Part shown: in pieces, positions 48,656-57,169 of the stretch
Numbering within the stretch: position 1 is the first letter of the stretch
Layout: every line of letters begins with the position of its first letter
Source of the DNA: CAVQXR01 sp963717955
GTDB lineage: Bacteria; Actinomycetota; Thermoleophilia; Gaiellales; Gaiellaceae
Assembly: GCA_963717955.1 (NCBI GenBank)
Contig: CAVQXR010000002.1
Coordinates: 1 to 64,000, forward strand
Length of the DNA stretch: 64,000 bases
Direction of reading: 5' to 3'
Made by a program: the position numbers and the translations under genes
Notes under the pieces: model-generated
Database searches by the model: none
Seen by the model: the letters and a program-made list of their open reading frames with translations, nothing else
What the model was told of the DNA's origin: nothing

Positions 48656-49540
48656 GAGTAGACGCCACACGGGTCGCGAGAGCAGCTGTCCCACGACGTG
48701 ACAGTGACGCGGGGATTCCAGTGGGTCATCCCGCCGTCGGTTGCGCGTAGGGCGGCGAGAGCGCTCCGCCACGTGCCGCCGATGCGCCGGAAGTAGCCGC
48801 CAACGACCGGGTCGGCGGCCATGACCGGGAAGGCTTCGCGGCCCTCGATGCGGTGACAGGGATCGCCGCACGACAGCGCTGAACCCCAGTGGGGGCTTGT
48901 CCACTCCGGTCGTCGTCGCCGACGCTGCCGCGCACGGGTTACGAACCACGGATCGGCCGCCCGACAAGTTCCCGGCCCTGGCTCCACCCACAGGGCGAGG
49001 GTCTTGTTTACCGTCGCACACCGTGGCGAGGCAATCACCATTGGGCACTAGCGCGTTTCCAGTGCCCAAATCCATGGCAATCGGGCCGAATCCACGGCAA
49101 TCCAAGGCCCGCGGCGTGGAACGGCAAGGGTCTGGATTCCGCTCAACCAAGCCGTTTCCAGGCCCTCCACACGTCGGCGTACGGTCGGCTTTGCAAGCCG
49201 GAGGTCATGGCTCCAAGTGGGGGTAGCCCGGTTGTCGAAGACACACCGTGCCAGCAAAAAGCCCCCGAGGCAATGGGGAACGCTCCTTCCATCCACTGAT
49301 GTCAACTGGGGATCGCACCCGGGCGACGACAACCCCAGAGCGGGTCGCCGAGATGGCCGTTTCGGTCGACTGCGCGGCCCGGGGAGGGCCGCACGCTTGG
49401 GCAGGCTGATGCCCTGGACGACGATGCCGGTCGGCTCCGGCGGTTTGCACGTTCATCGGAGCAACGGTGTTTCGTATGCCACGTAGGAGGTGCCGAGGCC
49501 CTACGGTGATCCCATGCCGCGGAACCGGACCGGGGCGAAA
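48656..49540. other. Gene-free interval with decayed sequence
   Basis: These ~885 bp hold no gene I can support. Long open frames on both strands have compositions expected of non-coding GC-rich DNA. A weak hairpin with five T on the minus strand (CCCC/GGGG, 49257-49276) and a tRNA-Ala-like core (49186-49207) are the only recognisable items. Confidence 0.5.
49186..49207 (+). other. tRNA-Ala (TGC) anticodon-arm remnant, possible att site
   Basis: CGGCTTTGCAAGCCGG forms a tRNA anticodon stem with loop TTTGCAA (anticodon TGC, Ala), followed by the variable-loop sequence AGGTCA. From memory this matches the anticodon arm of actinobacterial tRNA-Ala(TGC). The T-arm is degenerate (GGCTCCAAG) and the 5' half is missing, so it is not a functional tRNA. 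It may be the trace of an integrated element. Confidence 0.4.
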
Positions 49541-49673
49541 ATGAAGCCAGACTATCGTCGCGCCCGAGAAGTCGATCACGTCGGTCGACGAGTGGTTCGA
49601 CGTCGCACCGCCGCAGGAGGGGCGGGCGCAGTGGAAGGACCACCGCAGTGCGAAGGAGTCGGCAAGGGCGTGA
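49541..49673 (+). pseudogene. N-terminal fragment of a conserved hypothetical protein
   Basis: Removing one base after the ATG gives MSQTIVAPEKSITSVDEWF followed by DVAPPQEGRAQWKDHRSAKE and SARA before TGA at 49671. The pattern WF..APP..G..QWKD..SA.E.AR recalls the N-terminus of a longer family (about 200 residues, often annotated as a domain of unknown function). Here only ~43 residues remain, ending 20 nt from the stop of the PLP enzyme gene. I read it as truncated, with a frameshift at the start. Confidence 0.45.
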
Positions 49674-49692
49674 TTGCAACGGGGCGTCTGGG

Positions 49693-50616
49693 CTACTCGC
49701 CGAAGAGATCGCCTGTCAGGTACTTGAGTCCTGTGTCGACGAGGATCGTCACGGTCCGGTGTCCGGCGCCGAGGTCCACGGCGAGCCGTTGCGCGGCGAC
49801 GATGTTCGCGCCGGACGTCTGCCCGGCAAAGAGCCCTTCGCGGAGCGCCAGCGCGCGTGCGGTCGAGAACGCATCTTCGTCGCTGACTGCGGCGATCTCG
49901 TCGGCGAGGTCGAGCCGGGCGCCTGGCGGCACAAAGCCGACTCCGATCCCCTCGAGCCGATGCCCGCCGAGAGATCCGCCAGAAAGGTTGCGCGAGGCGG
50001 CAGGCTCGATCGCCACACACCGGGTGGACGGGTCATGTGCCTTCAGCACCTCCGCCACACCGGAGAAGCAGCCGCCGGTTCCCAGTCCCATCACGAAGCC
50101 ATCGATCCCGTCGCCGAGCTCTTCCAGGATCTCTCGCCCAAGCGCCCGATAGCCCGCGGCGTTGCCGGGATTGACGAACTGCTGCGCCCACCACGTGTCG
50201 GGCTCCTCGGCGAGCTCCGCGATCCGCGCCTTGAAACGGTCGAAGAGCTCCGGCGTGACCCTGCCGCCCTCACTATCGAGCACCTCGACCTCTGCTCCGA
50301 ACGCCCGCATCGTCCGTGCCTTCTCCAGTGCGAAGCAGTCCGCGGTCACGAGATGCGCTCGATACCCAAGGGCGGCGCACACCATCGCCAGCGAGCTCCC
50401 CGTACTACCGCCTGTGTACTCGACAACCCGCATGCCCGGCCGCAGCGCACCCGTCTGCTCGCCATGGGCGATCATCCCGGCGGCCATCCTGTCCTTCATG
50501 CTGCCCGTCGGGTTGGCGCCTTCCCACTTCGCCCAGATCTCGGCACCACCCTCGGGCTCGAACGTCTTGAGCCGCACCAGGGGTGTGCCGCCGATCGCTG
50601 CCAGTCCAGCCGCCAT
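49693..50616 (-). CDS. PLP-dependent cysteine synthase family protein
   Basis: The 307-residue enzyme has IGGTPLVRLK at the start, the PLP lysine K41 in PTGSMKDRMA, the substrate loop YTGGSTGSS, and the phosphate-binding GLGTGGCFSGV. It belongs to the OASS/CBS fold-type II group, making or breaking a beta-substituted amino acid such as cysteine. GSMKDR instead of the NPxxSVKDR of CysK, and the short C-terminus, suggest a specialised member. The gene is intact and lies alone among fragments. Confidence 0.85.
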   Translation of the reverse strand: MAAGLAAIGGTPLVRLKTFEPEGGAEIWAKWEGANPTGSMKDRMAAGMIAHGEQTGALRPGMRVVEYTGGSTGSSLAMVCAALGYRAHLVTADCFALEKARTMRAFGAEVEVLDSEGGRVTPELFDRFKARIAELAEEPDTWWAQQFVNPGNAAGYRALGREILEELGDGIDGFVMGLGTGGCFSGVAEVLKAHDPSTRCVAIEPAASRNLSGGSLGGHRLEGIGVGFVPPGARLDLADEIAAVSDEDAFSTARALALREGLFAGQTSGANIVAAQRLAVDLGAGHRTVTILVDTGLKYLTGDLFGE

Positions 50617-50768
50617 CGAACCGGCATCCTATCCGGCTCGCTGACGTTCGTAGAGAGCGCCGGCCGAGTCTTCGGTGTCGCCGCACCGGTGCCGGCGCGG
50701 CAATGCTCGCCTGGGCGAGAGCTCAGGAATGAGCCCCGGATGGCGGGCGCGGCGCAGGTTCGGCGGCC

Positions 50769-51069
50769 ATGGTGCGCCCGAGACTGGCCACCTCCCACCC
50801 CGACCTCTTCTGGGCACTCCGCGGCAGCGGCGGAAACCTCGGGATCGCGACCTCCTTCTCCGCGCTCGTGCACGCGCCGGATCGCTCCGGCACGAAGCTG
50901 GCGGCCCTGGTCGTCTGCCACACCGGAGCCGCCGACGAGGCGGAGCGGGAACTCGAGCCGTTCAAGGCCTGGAGATCGCCGCTGATGGTCGAGGTATGTC
51001 CGACGCCCTACCCGGTCATGAACACGCTCCTCGACGGCGGATTCCCGGCCGGATCGCTCAACCTGTGGC
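50769..51069 (+). pseudogene. Fragment of an FAD-linked oxidase (berberine-bridge type)
   Basis: The frame reads ATSHPDLFWALRGSGGNLGI and TSFSALVHAP, the end of the FAD-binding domain of a berberine-bridge or glycolate-oxidase-like enzyme (HPDLFWALRGGGGN region), then AERELEPFKAW and PTPYPVMNTLLDGGFPAGSL from the substrate domain. The N-terminal FAD domain is missing. The frame then runs straight into a copy of the vapC tail (51070 on). A relative would be ~450 residues; about 100 remain. Confidence 0.7.
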
Positions 51070-51291
51070 GTTGCCGCCGACCCGGCCACGGCACCACGCC
51101 GATCACCTGACCCCGGCGACGACTACCTCCTCGCCCTCGCCCGGGCGGAACGAGCCATCTTGGTGTCCGGCGATCAGCATCTCACCGGACTCACCGGTCG
51201 CTTTCCGGTTCAGACACCCCGGAGCTTCCTCGAGTCGCTGGAGGAGCAGGCGTAGCCGACGAAACCGCAGGAGCCCGTCGACGGAAGCACC
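51070..51291 (+). repeat. Duplicated vapC 3' end, copy A
   Basis: About 222 bp are ~96% identical to 52317-52538 at a constant offset of 1247 bp. The copy starts inside the PIN-domain coding region (DPGDDYLLALARAERAIL in the intact gene) and runs past the stop codon. The left junction lies inside the FAD-oxidase fragment. It is not itself translatable as a toxin, since it lacks the first half of the gene. Confidence 0.9.
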
Positions 51292-51835
51292 CTTCCTTCG
51301 CTCACCGAGGAGTCGCCGCTGTTGCATGAGGAAGAGAGCTGATTCACAGGCACTTGCCGGCAGCCTCCGGGTCGGGACATCTCGAGCGCAGACGCCGCGA
51401 TGGTTCACTACGCGCCTTCCGTACAAGCCACCCCGACATCGTGTTCGGGAGTTTCGCCGAGGCCGTCAAGGTGGACGCGGAATTCAGCCCTGTGGTGCTC
51501 GCGGTGTCCGCTGCTGTGAAGTACGCAGGCAATCGTGGCCACTCCGGCGGGCGTAGCAGAATCGAACGCTGTCCAGGCAACGACCCGTGTGGGGCTTCTC
51601 GGGTTGCTATCTGACCCAGCGATCCCCCTCTGCTCACCCGGAGGATGCGATAACTGCTCGGGCTCAACCGAATGTTCGACCGCGGGTTGTCTGGCAACAG
51701 TGCTGCTGTCCCATCACGAATCCACCGAATAGGTCTTGGCGTGCGGGGCATTTCCACACCCTCCTCTCTCGTCGGCAGGGCCCAGGAGCTCGAACGGGGA
51801 GCCGTGTGGGAGCCCGGACGGCCTTCCCTTGTGAC
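51292..51835. other. Gene-free interval before vapBC
   Basis: No complete gene is visible. A short plus-strand stretch near 51405-51480 reads FRTSHPDIVFGSFAEAVKVD, faintly like the ASEKHPDIVFGKVD part of thioredoxins, but no active site follows. The rest has no feature I can name. Confidence 0.35.
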
Positions 51836-51857
51836 TGCATCAAGATGCTATGATGCA
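51836..51857 (+). promoter_or_regulatory. vapBC promoter and operator
   Basis: TGCATC (51836-51841) and its inverse GATGCA (51852-51857) form a dyad over a TATGAT -10 element (51849-51854). The -10 sits 6 nt before the vapB ATG, so the mRNA is probably leaderless and VapB could bind the dyad to repress its own operon. A poor -35 (TTGTGA, 51829) lies 14 bp upstream. Confidence 0.5.
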
Positions 51858-51860
51858 TGT

Positions 51861-52091
51861 ATGTCGAAGGTGCGCACGACCCTGACGATCGACGAGTCGG
51901 TACTGAGGGCCGTGAAGGTCCGGGCGGCCCGTACCGGTCGGGGTGACAGCGAGGTCATCGAGGAGGCGCTCCGCCGGGAGCTGGGACTCGACCTGCTCGA
52001 GACGCTCTGGGAACGTGCCGATCTACCCGAGAACGAGGCGGTCGAGCTGGCAGTCGAGGCTCAGCATGCAACGCGGCGGCGCAGTCGCTGA
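51861..52091 (+). CDS. vapB: VapB-type antitoxin (ribbon-helix-helix)
   Basis: The 76-residue protein begins MSKVRTTLTIDESVLRAVKV, a ribbon-helix-helix DNA-binding domain (strand TTLTID, helix ESVLRAVKVRAA, then GRGDSEVIEEAL). The C-terminal half (LDLLETLWERADLPENEAVE) would wrap and block the toxin. It likely represses its own promoter through the dyad at 51836-51857. The stop codon abuts the GTG of the toxin gene. Confidence 0.88.
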   Translation: MSKVRTTLTIDESVLRAVKVRAARTGRGDSEVIEEALRRELGLDLLETLWERADLPENEAVELAVEAQHATRRRSR

Positions 52092-52502
52092 GTGAGGGCC
52101 GTCCTCGATCCGAACGTCCTCATATCGGCCCTCCTGTCTCGAGAAGGCGCGCCTGCTCGGATCGTCGAGCGGTGGTTGGCCGGGGAGTTCGAGCTCGTCG
52201 TCTCCGAACTGCTGCTGGCCGAGCTCGAGCAGACCCTCGGCTACCGGAAACTGAGGTCGCGCATCGCGCCACACGAGGCGGCTCGGCTGGTCTCGATACT
52301 CAGGGCAACGGCGATCGTTGCCGCCGACCCGGCCACGGCACCACGCCGATCACCTGACCCCGGCGACGACTACCTCCTCGCCCTCGCCCGGGCGGAACGA
52401 GCCATCTTGGTGTCCGGCGATCAGCATCTCACCGGACTCACCGGTCGCTTTCCGGTTCAGACACCCCGAAGCTTCCTCGAGTCGCTCGAGGAGCACGCGT
52501 AG
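52092..52502 (+). CDS. vapC: PIN-domain toxin (COG1569/VapC type)
   Basis: The 136-residue PIN nuclease has the acidic metal-binding residues D6 in VLDPNVL, E in SELLLAELEQ, and D in PDPGDDYLLALA and VSGDQHL. Such toxins cleave RNA, usually tRNA or rRNA, when freed from antitoxin. GTG at 52092 directly follows the vapB stop. The gene is intact; its 3' half is duplicated at 51070-51291. Confidence 0.88.
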   Translation: MRAVLDPNVLISALLSREGAPARIVERWLAGEFELVVSELLLAELEQTLGYRKLRSRIAPHEAARLVSILRATAIVAADPATAPRRSPDPGDDYLLALARAERAILVSGDQHLTGLTGRFPVQTPRSFLESLEEHA

Positions 52503-52538
52503 CCGACGAAACCGCAGAAGCCCGTCGACGAAAGCTCC
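52317..52538 (+). repeat. Duplicated vapC 3' end, copy B (intact gene)
   Basis: This is the original of copy A and includes the last ~60 codons of vapC plus 36 bp beyond the stop. The two copies differ at about eight positions, most of them after the stop codon or in the last codons, so the duplication is fairly recent. Confidence 0.9.
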
Positions 52539-52785
52539 CTTCTGTCCGGCGATATTTGCTCGATTTGCAGGGATTTTTGGTCGTTCGCTACTGACATCGG
52601 CAGCTGGCGGCTGTTCTATCCAGCGGCCGCATGCAAGCAGCCGGCCCGCGAACTAGACGGCGGCTAGTGCGCGCGGCGGGCAGAAGGTGGCTGCGCCGGG
52701 CCCCGGTCGTGAGGCGTACACTGCGCGGCGTCGGCACGAGCTGCCACAATCGCGTCGACAAGTGGCGTCGACGTAGGAGGGCACG

Positions 52786-53073
52786 ATGCATGTTCTCTTG
52801 ACTCAGCGAAAGCTCAAGCCTGGCCACTACGAGGACTGGCGGAAGGCCTGGCAGCCCGAGGAATGGCCGGAAGGGGCGGTGAAGGCCTACATCCTGCGCA
52901 GCGTGAGCGATCCGGACGAGATCGTCGCGTTCGGGCTGTTCGAGGTCGACCCGCGAACGACGATTCCTGCGGGAGAGCGCGCAGCACGCTTCGAGCGCAT
53001 GGCACCGCATGTCGAATCGACGGGAGCCGACGGCATCTACGAGGTCATCGACGAGGTACTCCCGACAAGCTAG
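52786..53073 (+). CDS. Small ferredoxin-fold (ABM-like) protein
   Basis: The 95-residue protein starts at an ATG with a strong ribosome site (AGGAGG). It reads MHVLLTQRKLKPGHYEDWRK, then AYILRSVSDPDEIVAFGLFE, ending DGIYEVIDEVLP. The pattern of a strand, a helix with W, a strand and an acidic end is like dimeric alpha-beta barrel (ABM or heme-degrading-like) proteins. No catalytic residue can be named. It stands alone, 283 bp after vapC. Confidence 0.6.
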   Translation: MHVLLTQRKLKPGHYEDWRKAWQPEEWPEGAVKAYILRSVSDPDEIVAFGLFEVDPRTTIPAGERAARFERMAPHVESTGADGIYEVIDEVLPTS

Positions 53074-53639
53074 CCGCGACCCGAAGGCAATCCGGGGGCT
53101 GCCCGGCGTCAGGCTCGGAAGCGAAACCCGGCCGATGCCGGCGAGCGGGTAGCAGTCCCCGGGGGCGAGGAACCGTTGGCGAGGGTGATGGTCAAGCGCC
53201 TGGGCGGCAGTTGCCGACCCCCAAGGCGAGAAGCGGACGCGCGTGCGAAGGACCGGGACGCGTGTCGTGTCCCGGTCGAGCTGCCACCGTCCCGCAGCCC
53301 TTACGTCGGAGCCGGTGAGCACGTAGCCCTTTCGGGTCGAGTGCGATCTCGGGGTGGGAGCCATGCGGTCTCGGCGTCCGCGCCGTGGAGGTGGTGGAGT
53401 GCACGGACCCGGAGACGCTGCTGACCGCCGCCCTGTCGTCCTGGACGTCGCATCAGGACATCCGCCGCGAGGCGGTGTGAAGCAGCGAACCCAGGGACGG
53501 CGAACGGCCGACGCGCGAGGGGGCGGGATCTCCGCGCGCGAAGCCTACGAGGCGAGGCCGTGCCACCCGGTGATGGCCCCTGCTGACTTGCGGTCGCCGG
53601 AGCTGCGGCTAGGCTCGATGGGATGCGGGGCCGTCCGAC
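53074..53639. other. Gene-poor interval with a possible 3' gene remnant
   Basis: No complete gene is visible. From about 53370 to the TGA at 53478 one plus-strand frame reads LGVRAVEVVECTDPETLL and TAALSSWTSHQDIRREAV, which looks like a real C-terminus without the rest of its gene. I cannot name the family. Confidence 0.35.
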
Positions 53640-54870
53640 ATGTCCGAAGGAGTGCGTGAGGCGATGGCCGCGCCGAACGCAGCTCCTGATCGACGGCTCC
53701 GTGGGCGAGGGGTTCGAGCCGGTGCGGGACGCGTTCGTGGAGAACTTCACCCGTCGGGGCGAGCTCGGGGGCGCGTGCTGCATCTACCAGCACGGCGTGA
53801 AGGTGGTCGACCTGTGGGGCGGCGTGCGGGATCGGGCGAGCGGCGAGCCGTGGCGCGCACGACACGATGGTCGTCGTCCACTCGACCACGAAGGGGATGG
53901 CGGCGATGGTCATGGCGCTCGCGCACTCGCGCGGCTGGCTCGACTACGAGGAGCGCGTCTGCCACCTACTGGCCCGAGTTCGCCCAGAACGGCAAGGAGC
54001 GGATCACGGTCCGCCAGCTGCTCGCCCACCAGGCGGGGTTGTTCGCGTTCGACGAGCCGGTCGACCGCGACGGTCGTCGCCGACCTCGATCGCCTGGCGG
54101 AGATCATGGCCCGCCAGCGGCCCGCGTGGGAGCCGGGCGAGCGCCAGGCCTACCACGCGATCAGCCTCGGTTTCTACGAGGGCGAGCTGATCCGCCGGGT
54201 CGATCCCGCGCATCGCACGCTGGGCCAGGTTCTTCGACGAGGAGATCGCCCGACCCCTCGGCGCGGACTTCTACATCCGCATCCCCGAGTCGATTCCGAA
54301 CGAACGCCTGGCGCCGCTGGAGCCACCGAGCCTCTGGAAGCGGCTGACCGGGTTCCCGCCGCGGCTCGTGTTGGACGCGATGAATCGACGCTCGGTCCTC
54401 TACCGGTCGCTGGTCGCCAATCCGGGGACGACGTTCTATCTCGATCCGGATCGGGTGGTCGTGCGCAACCTGGAGGCTCCGTCCGGGGGCGGTGTCGGCA
54501 GCGCGCACGGGATCGCGAAGGCGTACGACGTCTTCGCCACGCGGCGGCCGCGAGCTCGGGCTGCGCCGCGAGACGATCGAGGCGCTGACCGCACCGGCGA
54601 TCCCGTCACGCCACGGCTTCTACGACGAGTGCTTCCGCGGGCCCGCGCAGTTCTCGCTCGGGTTCATGAAGCCCAGCGAGGCGATTCCGGTTCGGCCATC
54701 CCGGCGCGTTCGGAGCGCCGGGAGCGGGTGGCTCGATGGGCTACGCCGACCCCAGGACGGGCATCGGCTACGGATACGTGACGAACCGGATGGGCACCGA
54801 CCTTCAGGGCGATCCGCGAGACGTCGCGCTCCGTGAGGCGATACCGGCGATCGTCCGTGGGGGGGCTTGA
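53640..54870 (+). CDS. Serine hydrolase, class C beta-lactamase/EstB type (frameshifted)
   Basis: Joined frames give a ~405-residue enzyme. The S-x-x-K nucleophile motif is in VVHSTTKGMAAMVMALA (STTK). The tyrosine motif is YHAISLGFYEGELI. The late GGSMGYADPRTGIGYGYVTN (seen as GGSMGYADP) corresponds to the third motif region. Such proteins are mostly esterases or peptidases, not antibiotic-resistance enzymes. No signal peptide is seen. Frames change near 53685, 53860, 53965, 54065, 54230, 54545 and 54690. An alternative start is ATG at 53664. Confidence 0.8.
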
Positions 54871-55071
54871 GGCCGGGGGAGGCCGGGCGCTCGGCGGCGG
54901 TGACCGTCCGGGCAGCGTCGACGCGGTCGAAAAGCTCCTCGTCCTCGAACCACACCGGCCAGAGGTATCCCGGGCAGGGTCTCCGAACAAACGAGGCCTG
55001 TCAAGCGCCGGACCGGGGCTCGGGCGAGCGCGGTAGCTCCGGGCTAGCCTCCCCCGCGGGCCTCACCCCGC

Positions 55072-55093
55072 GTGCCAGGCACGTGCCTGGCAC
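55072..55093. repeat. 22-bp perfect palindrome
   Basis: The palindrome is built from GTGCCAGGCAC followed by its inverse GTGCCTGGCAC. It lies in the 278-bp interval between convergent genes. It resembles the dyad units at 41-86 (GTGTCAGAC...). It could end transcription or be one copy of a dispersed repeat. Confidence 0.6.
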
Positions 55094-55148
55094 CGATGAT
55101 CTGGGGGAGGGTCGTCGGCGAGGAGATCAGCGAGCCGCGAGGCTCGCG

Positions 55149-55592
55149 TCAGCGGATCTCGACGATCGTCGCCTTCCAGGAGCCCCGCGGCGCGGGCACG
55201 TCGACGGTGTCGCCCACGCGCCGGCCGAGAAGGGCGGCCCCGAGCGGCGAGGACGAGGAGGCCGCCCCGGCGCCGCCGAGGTTCGAGATCTCGATCTCGA
55301 GCCGGTCGCCGTGCTCGTCCTCGACGGTCAGCTGCGATCCGACCGCGACGATCTCCGACCCCGCGGCCTCGACGATCTCGGCGCCCTCGAGCCTGTCCCT
55401 CAAAATTCTGATCCGCCGCTCGAGCAGGCCCTGCTCGTTCTTCGCTGCGTGGTACTCGAAGTTTTCGGACAGGTCGCCGTGTGCGCGCGCCGCCGCGATC
55501 GCCGCGACGATCTCGGCGCGCCTCGGCCCCTCGAGCTCCGCCAGCTCGGCGGCGAGCGTCGCGTGCTGAGTGGCGGTCAGCATCTCGCCCAT
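55149..55592 (-). CDS. GreA/GreB family transcription elongation factor
   Basis: The 147-residue protein has an N-terminal coiled coil with the conserved tip GDLSENFEYHAAKNEQ (acidic D and E that enter the RNA polymerase channel) and a C-terminal FKBP-like domain ending RRVGDTVDVPAPRGSWKATI. It helps stalled RNA polymerase cleave backtracked RNA. ATG at 55583 (MLTATQHA) is an alternative start. The serine and alanine run in the middle (GGAGAASSSSPLG) is unusual, and the protein is slightly short for GreA. Confidence 0.88.
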   Translation of the reverse strand: MGEMLTATQHATLAAELAELEGPRRAEIVAAIAAARAHGDLSENFEYHAAKNEQGLLERRIRILRDRLEGAEIVEAAGSEIVAVGSQLTVEDEHGDRLEIEISNLGGAGAASSSSPLGAALLGRRVGDTVDVPAPRGSWKATIVEIR

Positions 55593-55650
55593 CAGGCGGC
55601 CACGGCCGTCGTCGGCATCGACCGAGCGGCCGGGCCGCCGCGAGACGCTG

Positions 55651-56751
55651 CTACCACGCCGCACGGCTCCCAGCGGTGAGCGGGTTGCGGCCGTCCTCGA
55701 GCGGGAGGCGAACGACCTGGCCGCCGTTCGCGATCGACCGGTAGGCGGCCATCAGCACCTCGACGCCGAGGCGCGCTTCCGCCGCACTGCTCGCAGGCGG
55801 AACCCCGGTCTCGATCGCCTGCGCCAGCTGCTCGAACGGCGACGCGCAGCGGAAGCCGCCAAGGTACTCGTCCGCGTCGAGCGCCCGCCCGTCGAGCAGC
55901 ACGAGGTTCTCATGCGGGTGGACGGTGACATTCGCGTCCGAGAGCTGCAGGTGGAGCTCGTTGTGCCAGTTCCGCGGCGAGAGGGCCTCCTCGACGCCCA
56001 TCGTCGAGAGCGAGCGGAGCGTCTGCGTGCCGGTCGCGAGCACGGCGAAAAAGGAGCCGTAGTCGGCGACGATCTGGCCGAAGCTCTCGACTTCGGCCTC
56101 GCGATACGCGTCCCACGGTGCGCGGGCTTTGGCCTGGACGGACACCGGCCGGCCCCAGAGCGCGACCATGTAGTCGATGGCGTAGCAGCCCATGTTGGTC
56201 AGCTCGCCGCCGCCCGATCGCGCCGGGGGGTCGAGCCGCTCGGGCCAGATCGCGGCGAGCGGGAAGTCGGTCGAGAAGGTCATCCCCCAGCTATGGGCGT
56301 GATGGAGCGGCTCCCCGAATGCCCCCGCCCGGACGTCCTCGAGCAGCTTCGCCGTGACCGGGTGGAAGCGGATGACGATGATGTCGTGCACGAGCTGCAC
56401 CGCGTGGCGCTCGACGGCTGCCTCGATCCGCCAGGCGGAGTCGAGGCTCTCGCACATCGGCTTGTTGAGGAAGACGTGCTTGCCCGCTGCTGCGGCCCGC
56501 TCCACCCAGTCGGCCTTGTCACATGGGTCGGTGCAGATCGCGAGGACGTCGATCGACGGGTCCTCGAGGAGCTCCCGCCCGTCGGCACGCAGCTCCATTC
56601 CGAGCGCACGGCAGAGCCCCGGTCCGCGGCGCGGGTCGTGCTCGTCCGCCCAGCCGCCCGCGAGCTCGGCCTGCGGCTCGCTGTGCAGGGCGTCCGCGAC
56701 GAACTCGCCGTGGGTGCAGCAGTTGCCGATGATCCCGACCCGGTAGCCCAT
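55651..56751 (-). CDS. Gfo/Idh/MocA family oxidoreductase
   Basis: The 366-residue enzyme has an N-terminal Rossmann domain (GYRVGIIGNCCTHGEFVADAL) and the family motif KHVFLNKPMCESLDSAW, where the usual EKP is NKP. The C-terminal domain has GGGELTNMGCYAIDYMVALW with the catalytic-type sequence around D and H. It oxidises or reduces a sugar-like substrate with NAD(P). GIIGNCCTHG replaces the common GxGxxG, which is unusual. It is intact and stands 62 nt from a divergent ArsR gene promoter. Confidence 0.85.
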   Translation of the reverse strand: MGYRVGIIGNCCTHGEFVADALHSEPQAELAGGWADEHDPRRGPGLCRALGMELRADGRELLEDPSIDVLAICTDPCDKADWVERAAAAGKHVFLNKPMCESLDSAWRIEAAVERHAVQLVHDIIVIRFHPVTAKLLEDVRAGAFGEPLHHAHSWGMTFSTDFPLAAIWPERLDPPARSGGGELTNMGCYAIDYMVALWGRPVSVQAKARAPWDAYREAEVESFGQIVADYGSFFAVLATGTQTLRSLSTMGVEEALSPRNWHNELHLQLSDANVTVHPHENLVLLDGRALDADEYLGGFRCASPFEQLAQAIETGVPPASSAAEARLGVEVLMAAYRSIANGGQVVRLPLEDGRNPLTAGSRAAW

Positions 56752-56813
56752 CGCCGAAGAGCATACGGTCCCCGCCGCTGCCCTTCGCCAGGGGTCGTGT
56801 CCTGGGGGCTCTC

Positions 56814-56843
56814 TTGACATGTGACCATATAGTCACATATGAT
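56814..56843 (+). promoter_or_regulatory. Promoter and ArsR-type operator
   Basis: -35 TTGACA (56814-56819) and -10 TATGAT (56838-56843) are 18 bp apart. Between them lies the dyad ATGTGAC...GTCACAT (56819-56825 with 56832-56838). RNA should start near 56850, at or next to the start codon. The regulator would block its own promoter by binding between the two elements. Confidence 0.8.
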
Positions 56844-56851
56844 GGCCCGTG

Positions 56852-57169
56852 ATGGACGACGACCGGGTGTTCAAGGCTCTCGCCGACCCGACGCGGCGGT
56901 TCCTGCTCGACCGGCTCTTCATGCGTGACGGCCGCACGCTGACAGAGCTCGAGTCCGAGCTGGAGATGACACGCTTCGGGGTGATGAAGCACCTGCGGGT
57001 GCTCGAGGAGGCGGGGCTCGTCGTCGCGCGCCGGTCGGGCCGGGAGAAGCTGCACTTCCTGAACCCGGTGCCGATCCGGCTGATCCACGACCGGTGGATC
57101 GACAAGTACACCGAGCGCCACGTCTCGGCGCTCGCAGACCTGAAGACCGAACTGGAGGAGACGGCATGA
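56852..57169 (+). CDS. ArsR family transcriptional regulator
   Basis: The ~105-residue protein has the winged helix of the ArsR group: VFKALADPTRRFLLDRLFM, LTELESELEMTRFGVMKHLRVLEEAGLV and RSGREKLHFLNP. No metal-binding cysteines are present, so it is of the SdpR/AHSA1-linked kind. It likely represses the operon through the dyad at 56819-56838. GTG at 56849 is a second possible start; the mRNA would be leaderless. Its stop overlaps the next gene as ATGA. Confidence 0.92.
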   Translation: MDDDRVFKALADPTRRFLLDRLFMRDGRTLTELESELEMTRFGVMKHLRVLEEAGLVVARRSGREKLHFLNPVPIRLIHDRWIDKYTERHVSALADLKTELEETA

